Below, piece by piece: positions 15,365 through 24,261 of a stretch of 35,454 nucleotides of DNA. A program made the translations under genes and the position numbers. The stretch is from assembly GCA_030066015.1 (NCBI GenBank), contig JASJCL010000077.1:1-35454 (forward strand), read 5' to 3'. Within the stretch, counting starts at the first letter, position 1, and each line of letters begins with the position of its first letter. This DNA is from Desulfosarcinaceae bacterium (GTDB lineage: Bacteria; Desulfobacterota; Desulfobacteria; Desulfobacterales; Desulfosarcinaceae). The notes beneath the pieces were generated by a model. The model saw only the letters and a list, made by a program, of their open reading frames with translations, was not told where the DNA came from and ran no database searches.

Positions 15365-15380
15365 TGGCATATTAGTTGCT
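15365..15380 (+). promoter_or_regulatory. Sigma-54 promoter of the OYE-etf-mftF operon
   Basis: TGGCATATTAGTTGCT matches TGGCAC-N5-TTGCT at every position except the sixth; GG and GC are 10 bases apart. Transcription should start near 15391, leaving a leader of about 170 nt. Confidence 0.82.
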
Positions 15381-15562
15381 GAGGATGCGGTTTCACCACT
15401 CAGGTGGCCATCATCCACCCAACCTTTCAACTTCGTACCGTCCAGAAATGTACCATTGGAACCGAGGCCAAGGCGAGCGAGATAGATTGTCGCCAAGATT
15501 CGGACCAACGAGGCGTTTGTGGGCGGGTACCGAATAGCCGACGGGAAAAAGCGACTTTAATC

Positions 15563-17524
15563 ATGCATGAACATCTATTCTCTCCTTTGAAACTAAGGAG
15601 TATCCAACTGCCGAACCGTATCGGTCTGCTGGCCCACCGCACAAATTTCAGCAATACCGGTCGATTCTCCGACCGGCATATTGCCTATTATCGACGGCGG
15701 GCAAAAGGTGGTTGCGGCTTGATCATCGTGGGAGAACTGGCAGTACATCCCGATGACCGCCCATGGGAAACCCTTATCGATGTGCATCACCCCGAGTCGG
15801 TGACAGACTTTCAGAAACTTACTGATGCGGTCCATCAATTCGACACTCGCATCATGGCCCAGGTAAACCATCACGGATTTCAGAGCAGCGGTTATGTGAC
15901 CCGTAAAGCGGTGCTGGGGCCTTCTGCCGTCGCCGACATCGTTTTTGGTGAAACCTGTAAACCTATGGAGCCCGAGGACATGGTCGAAATCGCCGATGCT
16001 TTCGGTAAAGCCGCCATCCGGGTCAAACAGGGCGGTTTCGACGGGCTTGAAATTGACATGGGACCGGAATCTTTGTTGCGTCAGTTTTTATCACCGATCA
16101 GCAACCACCGTAGCGATGCATATGGTGGCAGCCTCGACAATCGGATGCGCTTTCCGCTCAAAATAGTTGAAACCGTTCGGGAGGCGGTGGGAAACGATTT
16201 TACCATCGGCGTTTGTCTATGTGCGGATGAAAAATTCTGGGGCGGCATCACACCCGAAGAATCCATTCCGATGGCCCAGGCATTGGAAGCTACCGGTGAT
16301 GTCGACTTCATCAATGTCGCCGTTGGCACTTACTACAATCTTCATCTCATTATGCCGTCTATGCACACCCCCTTTGGCTTTACGGTTGAGACGGTGGAAC
16401 AGATCAAAAACAGTGTTGGCATCCCCGTGATGGCCAGCTATCAGATCGGTTTTCCAGCAAAAGCCGAAAATATCATCGCGGAGGGCAAGGCGGATATGGT
16501 GGGCTATGTCCGGGCGATGATCAGCGATCCGGATATGGCCAACAAGGCCCGGGAAGGCAGATCGGCCGACATTCGCTTTTGCGTGAAAGACAACAAAGGG
16601 TGCATCGGCCGCATCAACCAGTTTAAAGCATTGGGGTGCATCCAAAATCCGCAAGTCGGCTGCGAACCGCTGACAGGCGAAGGTGGGCATCCGCCCATCC
16701 AAAAAAAGAAAAAGGTCATTGTGGTGGGCGCCGGGCCATCTGGAATGGAGGCCGCCCGGGTGGCCCACGAGCGAGGCCACGATGTGACGGTGTTTGAGAA
16801 ATCGGATACGGTTGGTGGGCAGGTCAAGTTCATCGGTAAACGTCCGGGGCGGGGCCCCATGCAGGGGGTGGTTCGCTATCTCCGGCACATGCTCAGTGAA
16901 GGTGAAGTGCCGATTCAAACGGGCGTGATCGCAACGCCGGAGCTGATCCTGGACCACGCACCGGATGCCGTAGTGGTCGCTACCGGCTCCGTGCCCGTAT
17001 CGAAGCCGTATCCCGGCAATTACGGACCTCCGGCTGTGCTCACCGGATACGATGTGATCGAAGGCAGGCATGTGGTGGGCGATCGGGTCCTTTACGTCGA
17101 CGAAGATGGTGGACATCACGCAATGGCGACCGCGGAGATGCTTGCCGAGCAGGGCAAGAAAGTGGATTTGGTGACCAGTGACCTGTTTATCGGCATCGAA
17201 TTGGCCCCCCGTGGAGAACTCTACCTTGGGCGTCAACGCCTGCTGCAGCTGGGAGCCACCTTCAGGACCGATCTGGATATTCTGGAAATCGATGCCGGCG
17301 GAGAAGGGCTGAAGGTCAAGGCGCGCGACATTTACACGAACGACATCATCCAATTTGACGAATACGACACCGTGGTCCTGGATGTCGGAAACACGGCCGA
17401 TGAAGACCTTTATCATCAGCTCAAGGGACGGGTGAAAGAAGTCTACCGAGCCGGAGACTGCGTTGCGCCGAGGGGGATTGACATGGCGATTATGGAAGGA
17501 AGACAAGTGGGAGAACTTCTGTGA
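15563..17524 (+). CDS. OYE/FadH-type flavin oxidoreductase 1, mycofactocin-associated type, altered active site
   Basis: 653 residues. An FMN TIM barrel (1-335), a Fe-S linker (340-359) and a Rossmann FAD/NAD part (VVGAGPSGMEAARVAHERGH, about 389-408) give the layout of 2,4-dienoyl-CoA reductase and trimethylamine dehydrogenase. Tandem pairs of such enzymes occur in mycofactocin loci. The start is ATG 15563 (MHEHLFSPLKL, the family N-terminus); the frame opens at 15404 but the extra residues are not family-like. Three key sites differ from the next gene: the Fe-S motif is C340-x2-D343-x3-C347 with Asp for Cys, IGVCLCADE replaces the usual GVRLNADE (loss of the FMN-contacting Arg), and MGPESLL replaces LGHSSLL. 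It may be a specialised or non-reductive partner of the second enzyme. It overlaps the next gene by 4 bases. Confidence 0.9.
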   Translation: MHEHLFSPLKLRSIQLPNRIGLLAHRTNFSNTGRFSDRHIAYYRRRAKGGCGLIIVGELAVHPDDRPWETLIDVHHPESVTDFQKLTDAVHQFDTRIMAQVNHHGFQSSGYVTRKAVLGPSAVADIVFGETCKPMEPEDMVEIADAFGKAAIRVKQGGFDGLEIDMGPESLLRQFLSPISNHRSDAYGGSLDNRMRFPLKIVETVREAVGNDFTIGVCLCADEKFWGGITPEESIPMAQALEATGDVDFINVAVGTYYNLHLIMPSMHTPFGFTVETVEQIKNSVGIPVMASYQIGFPAKAENIIAEGKADMVGYVRAMISDPDMANKAREGRSADIRFCVKDNKGCIGRINQFKALGCIQNPQVGCEPLTGEGGHPPIQKKKKVIVVGAGPSGMEAARVAHERGHDVTVFEKSDTVGGQVKFIGKRPGRGPMQGVVRYLRHMLSEGEVPIQTGVIATPELILDHAPDAVVVATGSVPVSKPYPGNYGPPAVLTGYDVIEGRHVVGDRVLYVDEDGGHHAMATAEMLAEQGKKVDLVTSDLFIGIELAPRGELYLGRQRLLQLGATFRTDLDILEIDAGGEGLKVKARDIYTNDIIQFDEYDTVVLDVGNTADEDLYHQLKGRVKEVYRAGDCVAPRGIDMAIMEGRQVGELL

Positions 17525-19479
17525 GCGACTTCAAATATCTTTTTTCACCGCTAAAAATAGGTAGCACGGTAGTGCCCAACCGGATCAATTTTGCCGCCCA
17601 CATGACCAACTATGCCGTGGATAATCTGATCAGTGACCGGCACATCTATTACTACCAAGAGCGGGCCAAAGGCGGCGTCGGATTGATCATCACCGAGGAG
17701 ATGGGAATCCATCCCACGGATCACCCCTACGACAAACTCGTGGACGTCTATGAACCGGAGGTGATCCCCGGCTTCAAGAGACTGAGTCGTGCCATCCATG
17801 AATATGACACCAAAATATTTGCGCAGCTGAATCACAACGGCATGCAGGGAGATGGCAAGATCTCCCGATTACCGGTCTGGGGACCGTCAACCGGTAAGGA
17901 TCCCATTTTTCGGGAAACCTGCAAAGCCATGGAACTGGAGGATATCCAGGAGTGCATCGAATACTTTGCCATCTGTGCCAAAAACGCAGTTGAAGGCGAA
18001 TTCGACGGCATCGAGCTGCAGTTGGGTCACAGTTCTTTGCTGCGCCAGTTTATCTCGCCGCTGACCAACCACCGGGAAGACGACTACGGTGGCAGTATGC
18101 AAAACCGCTGTCGATTCGCTCTGGAAGTGATCGACGCGGTTCGAAAAGCGGTGGGTCCCGATTTTACCTTGGGTGTCCGCCTCAACGCTGATGAAATGCA
18201 TCCCCGTGGCGGGCTGACCCATGAAGATGCCAAGCAGGCAGCGGTCATACTCGAGGCTTCCGGACAGCTCGATTTCTTGGACCTCAGCATTGGCACTTTC
18301 TATAATCTTTTCCTGGTGGAAGGCTCGATGCATACCCCCCTGGCCTACACTGCGCCACTTTCCGCCGGTATGCGCTCGGTGGTCAAACTCCCCGTATTCT
18401 GCACCAACCGAATCAACGATCCCCATCTGGCGGAAAAAATCCTGGAAGACGGACAAGCCGACATGATCGGCATGGTGCGGGCCCTGATATGCGATCCGGA
18501 ACTTCCCAACAAAGCGATGGAGGGCCGGACGGATGACATCCGTAACTGCATTGCCTGCAATCAAGGGTGTATTGCCCGCATGGGACTCGGCTATCGATTG
18601 GGATGTCTGCACAACCCGGCAGTCGGTGAAGAGGAGACCCTGGGCATTGGCACCCTCACGTCGGCCGAGACCCCCAAAAGGGTCGTTGTGGTGGGTGGTG
18701 GTCCAGCCGGTCTTGAGGTGACCCGGGTGGCCACCTTACGCAAACATCGTGTTACCCTCTTCGAGAAGTCCGATGAGGTCGGTGGCCAGAACATCCTTGC
18801 GGGGAAGGCTGCCGGTCGTCAGGAGATTACGGGTGTCACCCGCTGGCTGGTGAGCCAGTTGAACAAGCTCGATGCAGATACGCGTTTGGGGGTCGAGGCC
18901 ACTGCGCAGATGGTACTTAACGAAAAACCGGATGTGGTCGTTATTGCCACCGGATCCACCCCCAAAACAACGCCGTTCCCTGGTGAATATGGTCCGCCGC
19001 AGGTGGTCACTACCGTCCAGATTCTCACCGATGAGGTCGAGGCTGGCGAGAAAGTTCTGCTCATCGACCAGGATGGTCACCACCAGGCAACCGGGACAGC
19101 GGAGCTCATGGCCGATCGCGGCAAACAGGTTCACATGCTTACCGCGGCCCTGTTTATCGGATCGGCCCTAGGCCCTTTACAGGACCTCTACCTCACCCGA
19201 AACCGATTGGCCAAAAAAGGGGTGACGTTCACCCCTGACATCGCCGTGCTTGAGATTCAGGGAACCCTGGTCAAGGGGTTAAACGTCTATTCAAATGAGA
19301 TGATCGACTTCGATGGTTATGACACGGTGGTGCTGGCCTCAGGCAACACTGCCAATGACAGGTTATACTTCGAGCTAAAAGATAAGGTGAACGAGATCTA
19401 TCGGGTCGGTGATTGTGTGGCGCCCCGCAAAACGGACATGGCCATTATCGAAGGCCACCGCATCGGCAGAGCCATTTAG
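17521..19479 (+). CDS. OYE/FadH-type flavin oxidoreductase 2, mycofactocin-associated type
   Basis: 652 residues, GTG start at 17521 inside the stop of the first copy (GTGA), with AGGAAG upstream. It has a full domain set: FMN barrel starting YLFSPLKIGSTVVPNRI, LGVRLNADE with the FMN Arg (R220), LGHSSLLRQFISP, the complete four-cysteine [4Fe-4S] motif (C343, C346, C350, C362) and the Rossmann part with VVGGGPAGLEVTRV. It is the intact member of the pair. In the family, electrons pass between NAD(P)H or an ETF, FAD, Fe-S and FMN. Since etfA starts 8 bp later, it probably takes electrons from reduced mycofactocin or a substrate and gives them to ETF, as trimethylamine dehydrogenase does (inference). 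Confidence 0.93.
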   Translation: MSDFKYLFSPLKIGSTVVPNRINFAAHMTNYAVDNLISDRHIYYYQERAKGGVGLIITEEMGIHPTDHPYDKLVDVYEPEVIPGFKRLSRAIHEYDTKIFAQLNHNGMQGDGKISRLPVWGPSTGKDPIFRETCKAMELEDIQECIEYFAICAKNAVEGEFDGIELQLGHSSLLRQFISPLTNHREDDYGGSMQNRCRFALEVIDAVRKAVGPDFTLGVRLNADEMHPRGGLTHEDAKQAAVILEASGQLDFLDLSIGTFYNLFLVEGSMHTPLAYTAPLSAGMRSVVKLPVFCTNRINDPHLAEKILEDGQADMIGMVRALICDPELPNKAMEGRTDDIRNCIACNQGCIARMGLGYRLGCLHNPAVGEEETLGIGTLTSAETPKRVVVVGGGPAGLEVTRVATLRKHRVTLFEKSDEVGGQNILAGKAAGRQEITGVTRWLVSQLNKLDADTRLGVEATAQMVLNEKPDVVVIATGSTPKTTPFPGEYGPPQVVTTVQILTDEVEAGEKVLLIDQDGHHQATGTAELMADRGKQVHMLTAALFIGSALGPLQDLYLTRNRLAKKGVTFTPDIAVLEIQGTLVKGLNVYSNEMIDFDGYDTVVLASGNTANDRLYFELKDKVNEIYRVGDCVAPRKTDMAIIEGHRIGRAI

Positions 19480-19487
19480 GAGGGGCC

Positions 19488-20474
19488 ATGGTAGATATCT
19501 GGATATACGTTCAACAAAAAGACGGTGATATAGAGGCGCCCACCTTTGGCTTGGTCAGCGAAGCCAAGCGGCTGATGACCGAGCTGGACGCGGCAGGTCA
19601 GATCACCGCTGTCGCCCTGGGACCTGCCGACGAATCGACCTTGTCTGCACTGGGTACTTATGGCGTCTCTCGCGTGTTGCAGGTTACCGGCAAACAAATG
19701 CACCGTTACCAGGGCGAAATCTTCAGCCGGGCACTCCTCAATCTGGCCCATAACGAAGAACCGACCTGCCTGCTCATGTGCCAGTCGGCGGAAACGGAAG
19801 ATCTGGCCCAACGGCTGGCCGCCCTTCTGCAGGCAGCCCTGGTCACCCGGGCGATGGATTTTTCCATGCGACCCGACGGTACTGCTCGTGCTGTGCGTCC
19901 GGTAGCCAATGGGTACCTCTTCGAGGAAGTGACCCTTGACTCCCAGCCGACCCCTGTCGTGTCATTTCTACCTGCCGTGCTGTTAGACACAATACCAGAC
20001 CGTGACACCTTGGCCGCGGTGACGACAATTCCGCTGCCAGACTCACAGGATCTGAAGACCCGAACCGTCGAGGTCATTGAAGCCGCACCGGAAGATCTGG
20101 ACCTGGAGGAGGCGGATATTATCGTAGTTGGCGGGCGTGGCGTCGGGAAGGGAGACTCTTTTGACGTCATCCATTCGCTTGCTCGGGCGATCGGCGGATC
20201 CGTGGGAGGGACCCGGCCCATCATCGACTGGGGCTACCTGACCTACGATCGGCAGATCGGCCAAACCGGAAAGTATGTCTCGCCCCGATTAATCATCAAT
20301 TGTGGCATATCTGGGGCCAATGAATACACGGCAGGGATGGAAAAATCGCAACAGGTCATCGCCATCGACCAAAATCCGAGAGCCCGCATTTTCCGGTTTG
20401 CGGACCTTGGGGTGGTCGGCGATGTCCATCAAATTTTGCCGCTGTTGATCTCCCGTATTGAGGATCAGGAATGA
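19488..20474 (+). CDS. etfA: Electron transfer flavoprotein alpha subunit
   Basis: 328 residues starting MVDIWIYVQQ at ATG 19488, right behind AGGAGGGG; the frame continues upstream to 19413 only inside the OYE gene. The C-terminal FAD domain is plain: GGRGVGKGDSF, GGSVGGTRPIID, QIGQTGKYVSPRLIINCG, ISGANEYTAGM and AIDQNPRARIFRFADLGVVGD. EtfA with EtfB carries electrons from flavin dehydrogenases to a membrane quinone reductase. The partner etfB lies four genes on (23350-24261), an uncommon separation, with the membrane oxidoreductase between them. Its TGA overlaps the cytochrome ATG (ATGA). Confidence 0.94.
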   Translation: MVDIWIYVQQKDGDIEAPTFGLVSEAKRLMTELDAAGQITAVALGPADESTLSALGTYGVSRVLQVTGKQMHRYQGEIFSRALLNLAHNEEPTCLLMCQSAETEDLAQRLAALLQAALVTRAMDFSMRPDGTARAVRPVANGYLFEEVTLDSQPTPVVSFLPAVLLDTIPDRDTLAAVTTIPLPDSQDLKTRTVEVIEAAPEDLDLEEADIIVVGGRGVGKGDSFDVIHSLARAIGGSVGGTRPIIDWGYLTYDRQIGQTGKYVSPRLIINCGISGANEYTAGMEKSQQVIAIDQNPRARIFRFADLGVVGDVHQILPLLISRIEDQE

Positions 20475-21289
20475 ATCGATACCCATTTACGTCCAGTTGC
20501 CGGTACGCAATGTTGATTGCAATATTGATCGCTCTATCGACTGTCGGGCGCTCTTTTGCGACTGAAACCGAGGAACCTTACTACACCGATCAAGATTGTA
20601 TCGCGTGCCACCAGACAGGAAGTGAGGACAGCGGACTGCATATTTCTGTTGATGAATACGAACTATCCGTCCATGCACAAGAAATTTCTTGCCAGGATTG
20701 TCACAACGGGGTGATTGACGACGACCACCAAGATGTCGAGGGATCGGGAGCCGTAGATTGCGGCGACTGTCACGAACAGGAAAACCTGCACGGCATGGAT
20801 GGTCTGGAAGAGATGCGTCCCCAATGTCACGACTGTCATACCGCCCACAAGATGCGCCCCAAGACCGACCCGGCATCACCCGTTCATCCGGATAACCTGC
20901 CAGTCACCTGCGCAGAATGTCATCCAGCAGCGACCGGTAACATTGATCTTTTTTCCTGGTTTCCATCCTTCCAGATCGCTTCTCACGCCAAAGGGGATTT
21001 CGCTCAGGCTTATGAAAATGACAATTGTATCGGCTGTCACCAAGCCGCTGCGGTTCACGGTGGAACAGAACGGATCGACGATCAGAACTGTGACAAGTGC
21101 CACATGTCTCCGGACCAGCCTGGCGCCATGTGGGGATACGCGCATCCCAAGGCGGATGCTGATGAGCAGCCTTCTGTCTTCGCCGCCGCATCGATCTACG
21201 CGGTCTTTATCGTTCTCGGCCTGATCATGTTCCTGCGCACCTTTCTGGATTTCGTGTTCAATCGCGTGCCGGGTCGATCGAAGCGATAA
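20471..21289 (+). CDS. Membrane-anchored seven-haem cytochrome c
   Basis: 272 residues with a signal peptide (hydrophobic about 12-30), seven CxxCH motifs (starting at residues 43, 74, 97, 119, 147, 186 and 207) and one C-terminal membrane helix (about 237-257) with a basic tail. It should sit in the periplasm, bound to the membrane. The spacing resembles NapC/NrfH-like and tetrahaem-type proteins only loosely; I cannot assign a subfamily. Position between etfA and the membrane ETF oxidoreductase suggests that it takes electrons from, or gives electrons to, that enzyme or the quinone pool. The ATG overlaps the etfA stop. Confidence 0.92.
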   Translation: MNRYPFTSSCRYAMLIAILIALSTVGRSFATETEEPYYTDQDCIACHQTGSEDSGLHISVDEYELSVHAQEISCQDCHNGVIDDDHQDVEGSGAVDCGDCHEQENLHGMDGLEEMRPQCHDCHTAHKMRPKTDPASPVHPDNLPVTCAECHPAATGNIDLFSWFPSFQIASHAKGDFAQAYENDNCIGCHQAAAVHGGTERIDDQNCDKCHMSPDQPGAMWGYAHPKADADEQPSVFAAASIYAVFIVLGLIMFLRTFLDFVFNRVPGRSKR

Positions 21290-21354
21290 GATCAAAGCGT
21301 CGAAAAAGGGGCGTTAACCAACAAACGCGAATTGCGTTACCAAGGAGATAACCG

Positions 21355-23277
21355 TTGAAGGCATTGTTAACCTCGTTTGATTTACTATTGATCGCGTCAG
21401 CGTTGCTCATCATGACGGCAGGTCTGGCACGACGATGGTCGCTGTGGCGGAAGAAAAAGCCCGCCAGCGCCTCCGGCGACTGGGGGGGGCTGGCAGACGC
21501 TCTGGTGAAGCATCGCGACATCTTGAAAAGGCCTTCTGTTGGTGGAGCTCATCTGGCCGCATTTTGGGGCGTCGTCATTCCTTTGATCGTGATCATTGCC
21601 GCCCAATTCGGATTCATCATTCCGCAAGCCCCAGCCGACCTGTTATCTCTTGTTCAAGATTTGGCGGGATTCGCGCTTTTGGTCGGCATCCTGTACCTAA
21701 TGTTCCGGCGTATTAGAGGCGCAGATTCACAGGGTCCCGCGCGCACCCTTGTGCCGATGGTTCTGCTTCTAATCATTGTTTTATCGGGTTTTCTGGCCGA
21801 AGGCGCCCGCATGAGCATTCTGGAAACGGCAGCAATTCCATGGCAATCTCCCGCAGGGTGGCTTTTTTCCGTGGTATCGCCTTCCTCGCCGCTCTTCATG
21901 CAGATGATGATCCGCCTGCATTTCTTTGCCGTGCTCCTCCTCATCGTGGCGGTCCCGTTTACGTTCATGCGCCATGCGGCAGCCTCGCCCCTGAATGTCT
22001 TTTACAGAAAGAGGGGCCCTCGCGCCGCTTTGACGCTCCCCTCGATTGACGCCGGCCAGATCGGCGCCAAATCGGTAGAAGATCTTTCCTGGAAGCAGAT
22101 GCTGGACGCAGAGGCCTGTGTAGCCTGCGGTAGATGCGAAGAGAATTGCCCGGCGTCAATCTCAAACAAACCCTTGTCCCCTCGAAAGGTCATCCGAAAC
22201 ATCCGGGAGCAGATGGAGACGGTTGCCGCCGATCATAAAGGCCTCAGGAATCAGCCGGACGCGCCGCTCTTGGAAACAGGCGTATCTGCTGATGAAATGT
22301 GGGCGTGCACTTCCTGCATGGCCTGTGTGGAGCATTGTCCGATTTGTGTTGAACCGCTGGACAAAATCATCGAGATGCGGCGTTATCAAGTTATGGGCGA
22401 AGCCCGGCTTCCCGCCGAAGCCCGCCCCATGATCAGGGATCTGGAAATCTACGGCGACACCCAGGGTAAGGGCGTGGCTCACCGGGCAGACTGGGCGATG
22501 CACCAGGGTGTACCCCAGATGTCCCAAGCGCCACCCTTGAACGGCTCTGATCTGGATGTTCTCTTGTGGGTTGGATGTGCTGGCGCATTTCACCCACGGA
22601 ACCAGGAGACAAGCCGTGCCATGGTGAAGATTCTAAGCGCCGCCGGCATCGGTTTCGCGATTTTGGGAAAAGAAGAAATTTGCTGCGGCGACCCGGCCAG
22701 GCGAATCGGAGATGAGATCCTTTTCCGGAAGCTAGCCCGGGCAAACATCGACCGATTAAATCATTATCAAGTGAAAAAAATCGTCACGATGTGCCCCCAT
22801 TGTCTTAACACACTTAAAAATGAATATCCGGAACTGGGATGCAATCTGGAAGTGATCCACGCCACTGAAATGGTTTTGCAGCTGATTCGGGATAAACGGA
22901 TTGTCCTTAAATATCCCGTGGCGGATAAAATGGTCGTACACGACGCCTGCTATCTTGGGCGATATAACCAGGTATATCAGCAGCCCCGGGACATCTGCCG
23001 TTCCGTGCCGGGTGTCCAACTCGAGGAGGCAGAACGAAATAGAGACAAAGGCTTCTGCTGTGGCGGCGGCGGCGGCCGAATGTGGCTGCATGAAAACATC
23101 GGCCAGAACATCAATGTGGTCCGGGCCGAGGAGATGGCGAATAGCGGGGCCGATATGATCGGTGCCGCCTGTCCTTATTGCCTCGTAATGCTGGATGACG
23201 GCGTGAAATCCCTCGAAATGGAAAAGACGCCGAAGGTCGCAGACATCATCGACATCGTCGCCGACGCGATGGGGTAG
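21355..23277 (+). CDS. Membrane Fe-S oxidoreductase, ETF:menaquinone oxidoreductase type (CCG domains)
   Basis: 640 residues with TTG start at 21355 and AAGGAG seven bases before it. The N-terminal third has about five to six membrane helices of the NarI-like type with histidines in KHRDILKR, GAHLAAF, RLHFFAV and FMRHAA that could bind haem b. Two [4Fe-4S] ferredoxin motifs follow (CVACGRCEENCP and CTSCMACVEHCP), then two CCG domains (GCAG...CCGD...CPHC and HDACYLG...FCCGGGGGRM...CPYC) as in HdrD. This layout is that of the EtfAB:(methyl)menaquinone oxidoreductases of fatty-acid-oxidising deltaproteobacteria. With etfA, etfB and a cytochrome around it, the assignment is strong by context. It would move electrons from the OYE/ETF module into the membrane. 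Confidence 0.92.
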   Translation: MKALLTSFDLLLIASALLIMTAGLARRWSLWRKKKPASASGDWGGLADALVKHRDILKRPSVGGAHLAAFWGVVIPLIVIIAAQFGFIIPQAPADLLSLVQDLAGFALLVGILYLMFRRIRGADSQGPARTLVPMVLLLIIVLSGFLAEGARMSILETAAIPWQSPAGWLFSVVSPSSPLFMQMMIRLHFFAVLLLIVAVPFTFMRHAAASPLNVFYRKRGPRAALTLPSIDAGQIGAKSVEDLSWKQMLDAEACVACGRCEENCPASISNKPLSPRKVIRNIREQMETVAADHKGLRNQPDAPLLETGVSADEMWACTSCMACVEHCPICVEPLDKIIEMRRYQVMGEARLPAEARPMIRDLEIYGDTQGKGVAHRADWAMHQGVPQMSQAPPLNGSDLDVLLWVGCAGAFHPRNQETSRAMVKILSAAGIGFAILGKEEICCGDPARRIGDEILFRKLARANIDRLNHYQVKKIVTMCPHCLNTLKNEYPELGCNLEVIHATEMVLQLIRDKRIVLKYPVADKMVVHDACYLGRYNQVYQQPRDICRSVPGVQLEEAERNRDKGFCCGGGGGRMWLHENIGQNINVVRAEEMANSGADMIGAACPYCLVMLDDGVKSLEMEKTPKVADIIDIVADAMG

Positions 23278-23349
23278 TCACCATGACTTTCATCACTATG
23301 ATGCTGACTGTAAATTCGATTATGCAATCAGTCTCTATACGAGGATAAA

Positions 23350-24261
23350 ATGAAAATAATCGTCTGTGCCAAGCAAATCCAACACACCTATGCACGCACG
23401 GGAACGCTGCCTGAATCGAATTATATATCCCCAGAGGACAATATCTATCGTGTCGACCCACACGATGAAGCGGCCCTGGAGCTGGCCCTTAGACTCAAGG
23501 ATCAGCGTGAAGATGCAACGGTTACTTTACTGACATTAGGACCGATGATTGCTGAAACGGAGATCCGGCGGTGTCTAGCCGCCGGGGCCGATGATCTGGT
23601 TCGGGTCGTCGATCCCAATGGCGCGCCACCGCCGGAAAATGAGGCGTCGGCGTCCGATCCCCTCAATCAACCCGACCCCTGGGTCAAATCGGATCTGATC
23701 GCCCGGGCCGTTGAAAATCTCGGCGGCGATCTGGCACTTTGTGGCAAAGCGTCTCTGGATAGAAGCAGCAGTCAGGTGGGGGCTTTACTGGCCCATCGCC
23801 TCGACCGGCCGTTCGTGTCGGCGATTACCGACCTTTCCATGGACGAAACTGGCGGCACTCTGCGGGTTCAGCGAAGCGCTGGGCGTGGGGTGCGGGAGAT
23901 TATCGAGTGCCAGCTACCAGCCGTATTCAGCGTGGATCTGGGCACGGAATTGCGGATGCCCAAATTTTCTCGACGGCAATGGGCCAGGGATTATGTTCCC
24001 AGGCAATTGGAGATGGCCACCGACAGTGACATCCCCAAACTTCGCTGTACCCATCGCTTCCAACCACGACCGAGGCCGAAGATCATCCCAGCACCGGACA
24101 GCCGGCTGCATGCCTATGATCGAATTATGCAGCTGCTCACTGGCAGTACAATTGAGAAGTCGGGCGAAATGTTGACCGGCGATACAGAATCCCAAGTCGC
24201 GGGTATCATCACTTTCCTCAAGGCCAATGGCATTCTCGAGTCGGACCATGCAGATACATAA
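23350..24261 (+). CDS. etfB: Electron transfer flavoprotein beta subunit
   Basis: 303 residues, ATG 23350 with ACGAGGA upstream, 72 bp after the membrane oxidoreductase. It has the N-terminus MKIIVCAKQI, the DEAALELALRLKD segment, LCGKASLDRSSSQVGALLAH (the nucleotide loop) and the recognition-loop region that contacts partner dehydrogenases. It is longer than typical EtfB (about 255) through a C-terminal extension of about 40 residues. Being paired with the etfA of the same operon is the simplest reading. It overlaps the glycosyltransferase gene by 14 bases. Confidence 0.92.
   Translation: MKIIVCAKQIQHTYARTGTLPESNYISPEDNIYRVDPHDEAALELALRLKDQREDATVTLLTLGPMIAETEIRRCLAAGADDLVRVVDPNGAPPPENEASASDPLNQPDPWVKSDLIARAVENLGGDLALCGKASLDRSSSQVGALLAHRLDRPFVSAITDLSMDETGGTLRVQRSAGRGVREIIECQLPAVFSVDLGTELRMPKFSRRQWARDYVPRQLEMATDSDIPKLRCTHRFQPRPRPKIIPAPDSRLHAYDRIMQLLTGSTIEKSGEMLTGDTESQVAGIITFLKANGILESDHADT

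Larger units (their letters stand above)
14873..15562. other. 690-bp divergent intergenic region between the alcohol dehydrogenase and the OYE operon
   Basis: Lower in GC than its surroundings and without a convincing gene. It contains an inverted repeat at 14933-14975, CTGAA-N5-TTCAG at 15051-15065, a TGTCC-N7-GGACA inverted repeat at 15167-15187, the sigma-54 promoter at 15365-15380 and a leader of about 170 nt before the first OYE gene. I found no sigma-54 promoter pointing to the alcohol dehydrogenase within 450 bp of it. Confidence 0.6.

Noticed and set aside
15404-15562. GTG start at 15404 for the first OYE gene
   Set aside because: The added 53 residues do not resemble the family, and the known N-terminus begins at 15563. 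The start would lie only 13 bases from the expected transcription start.
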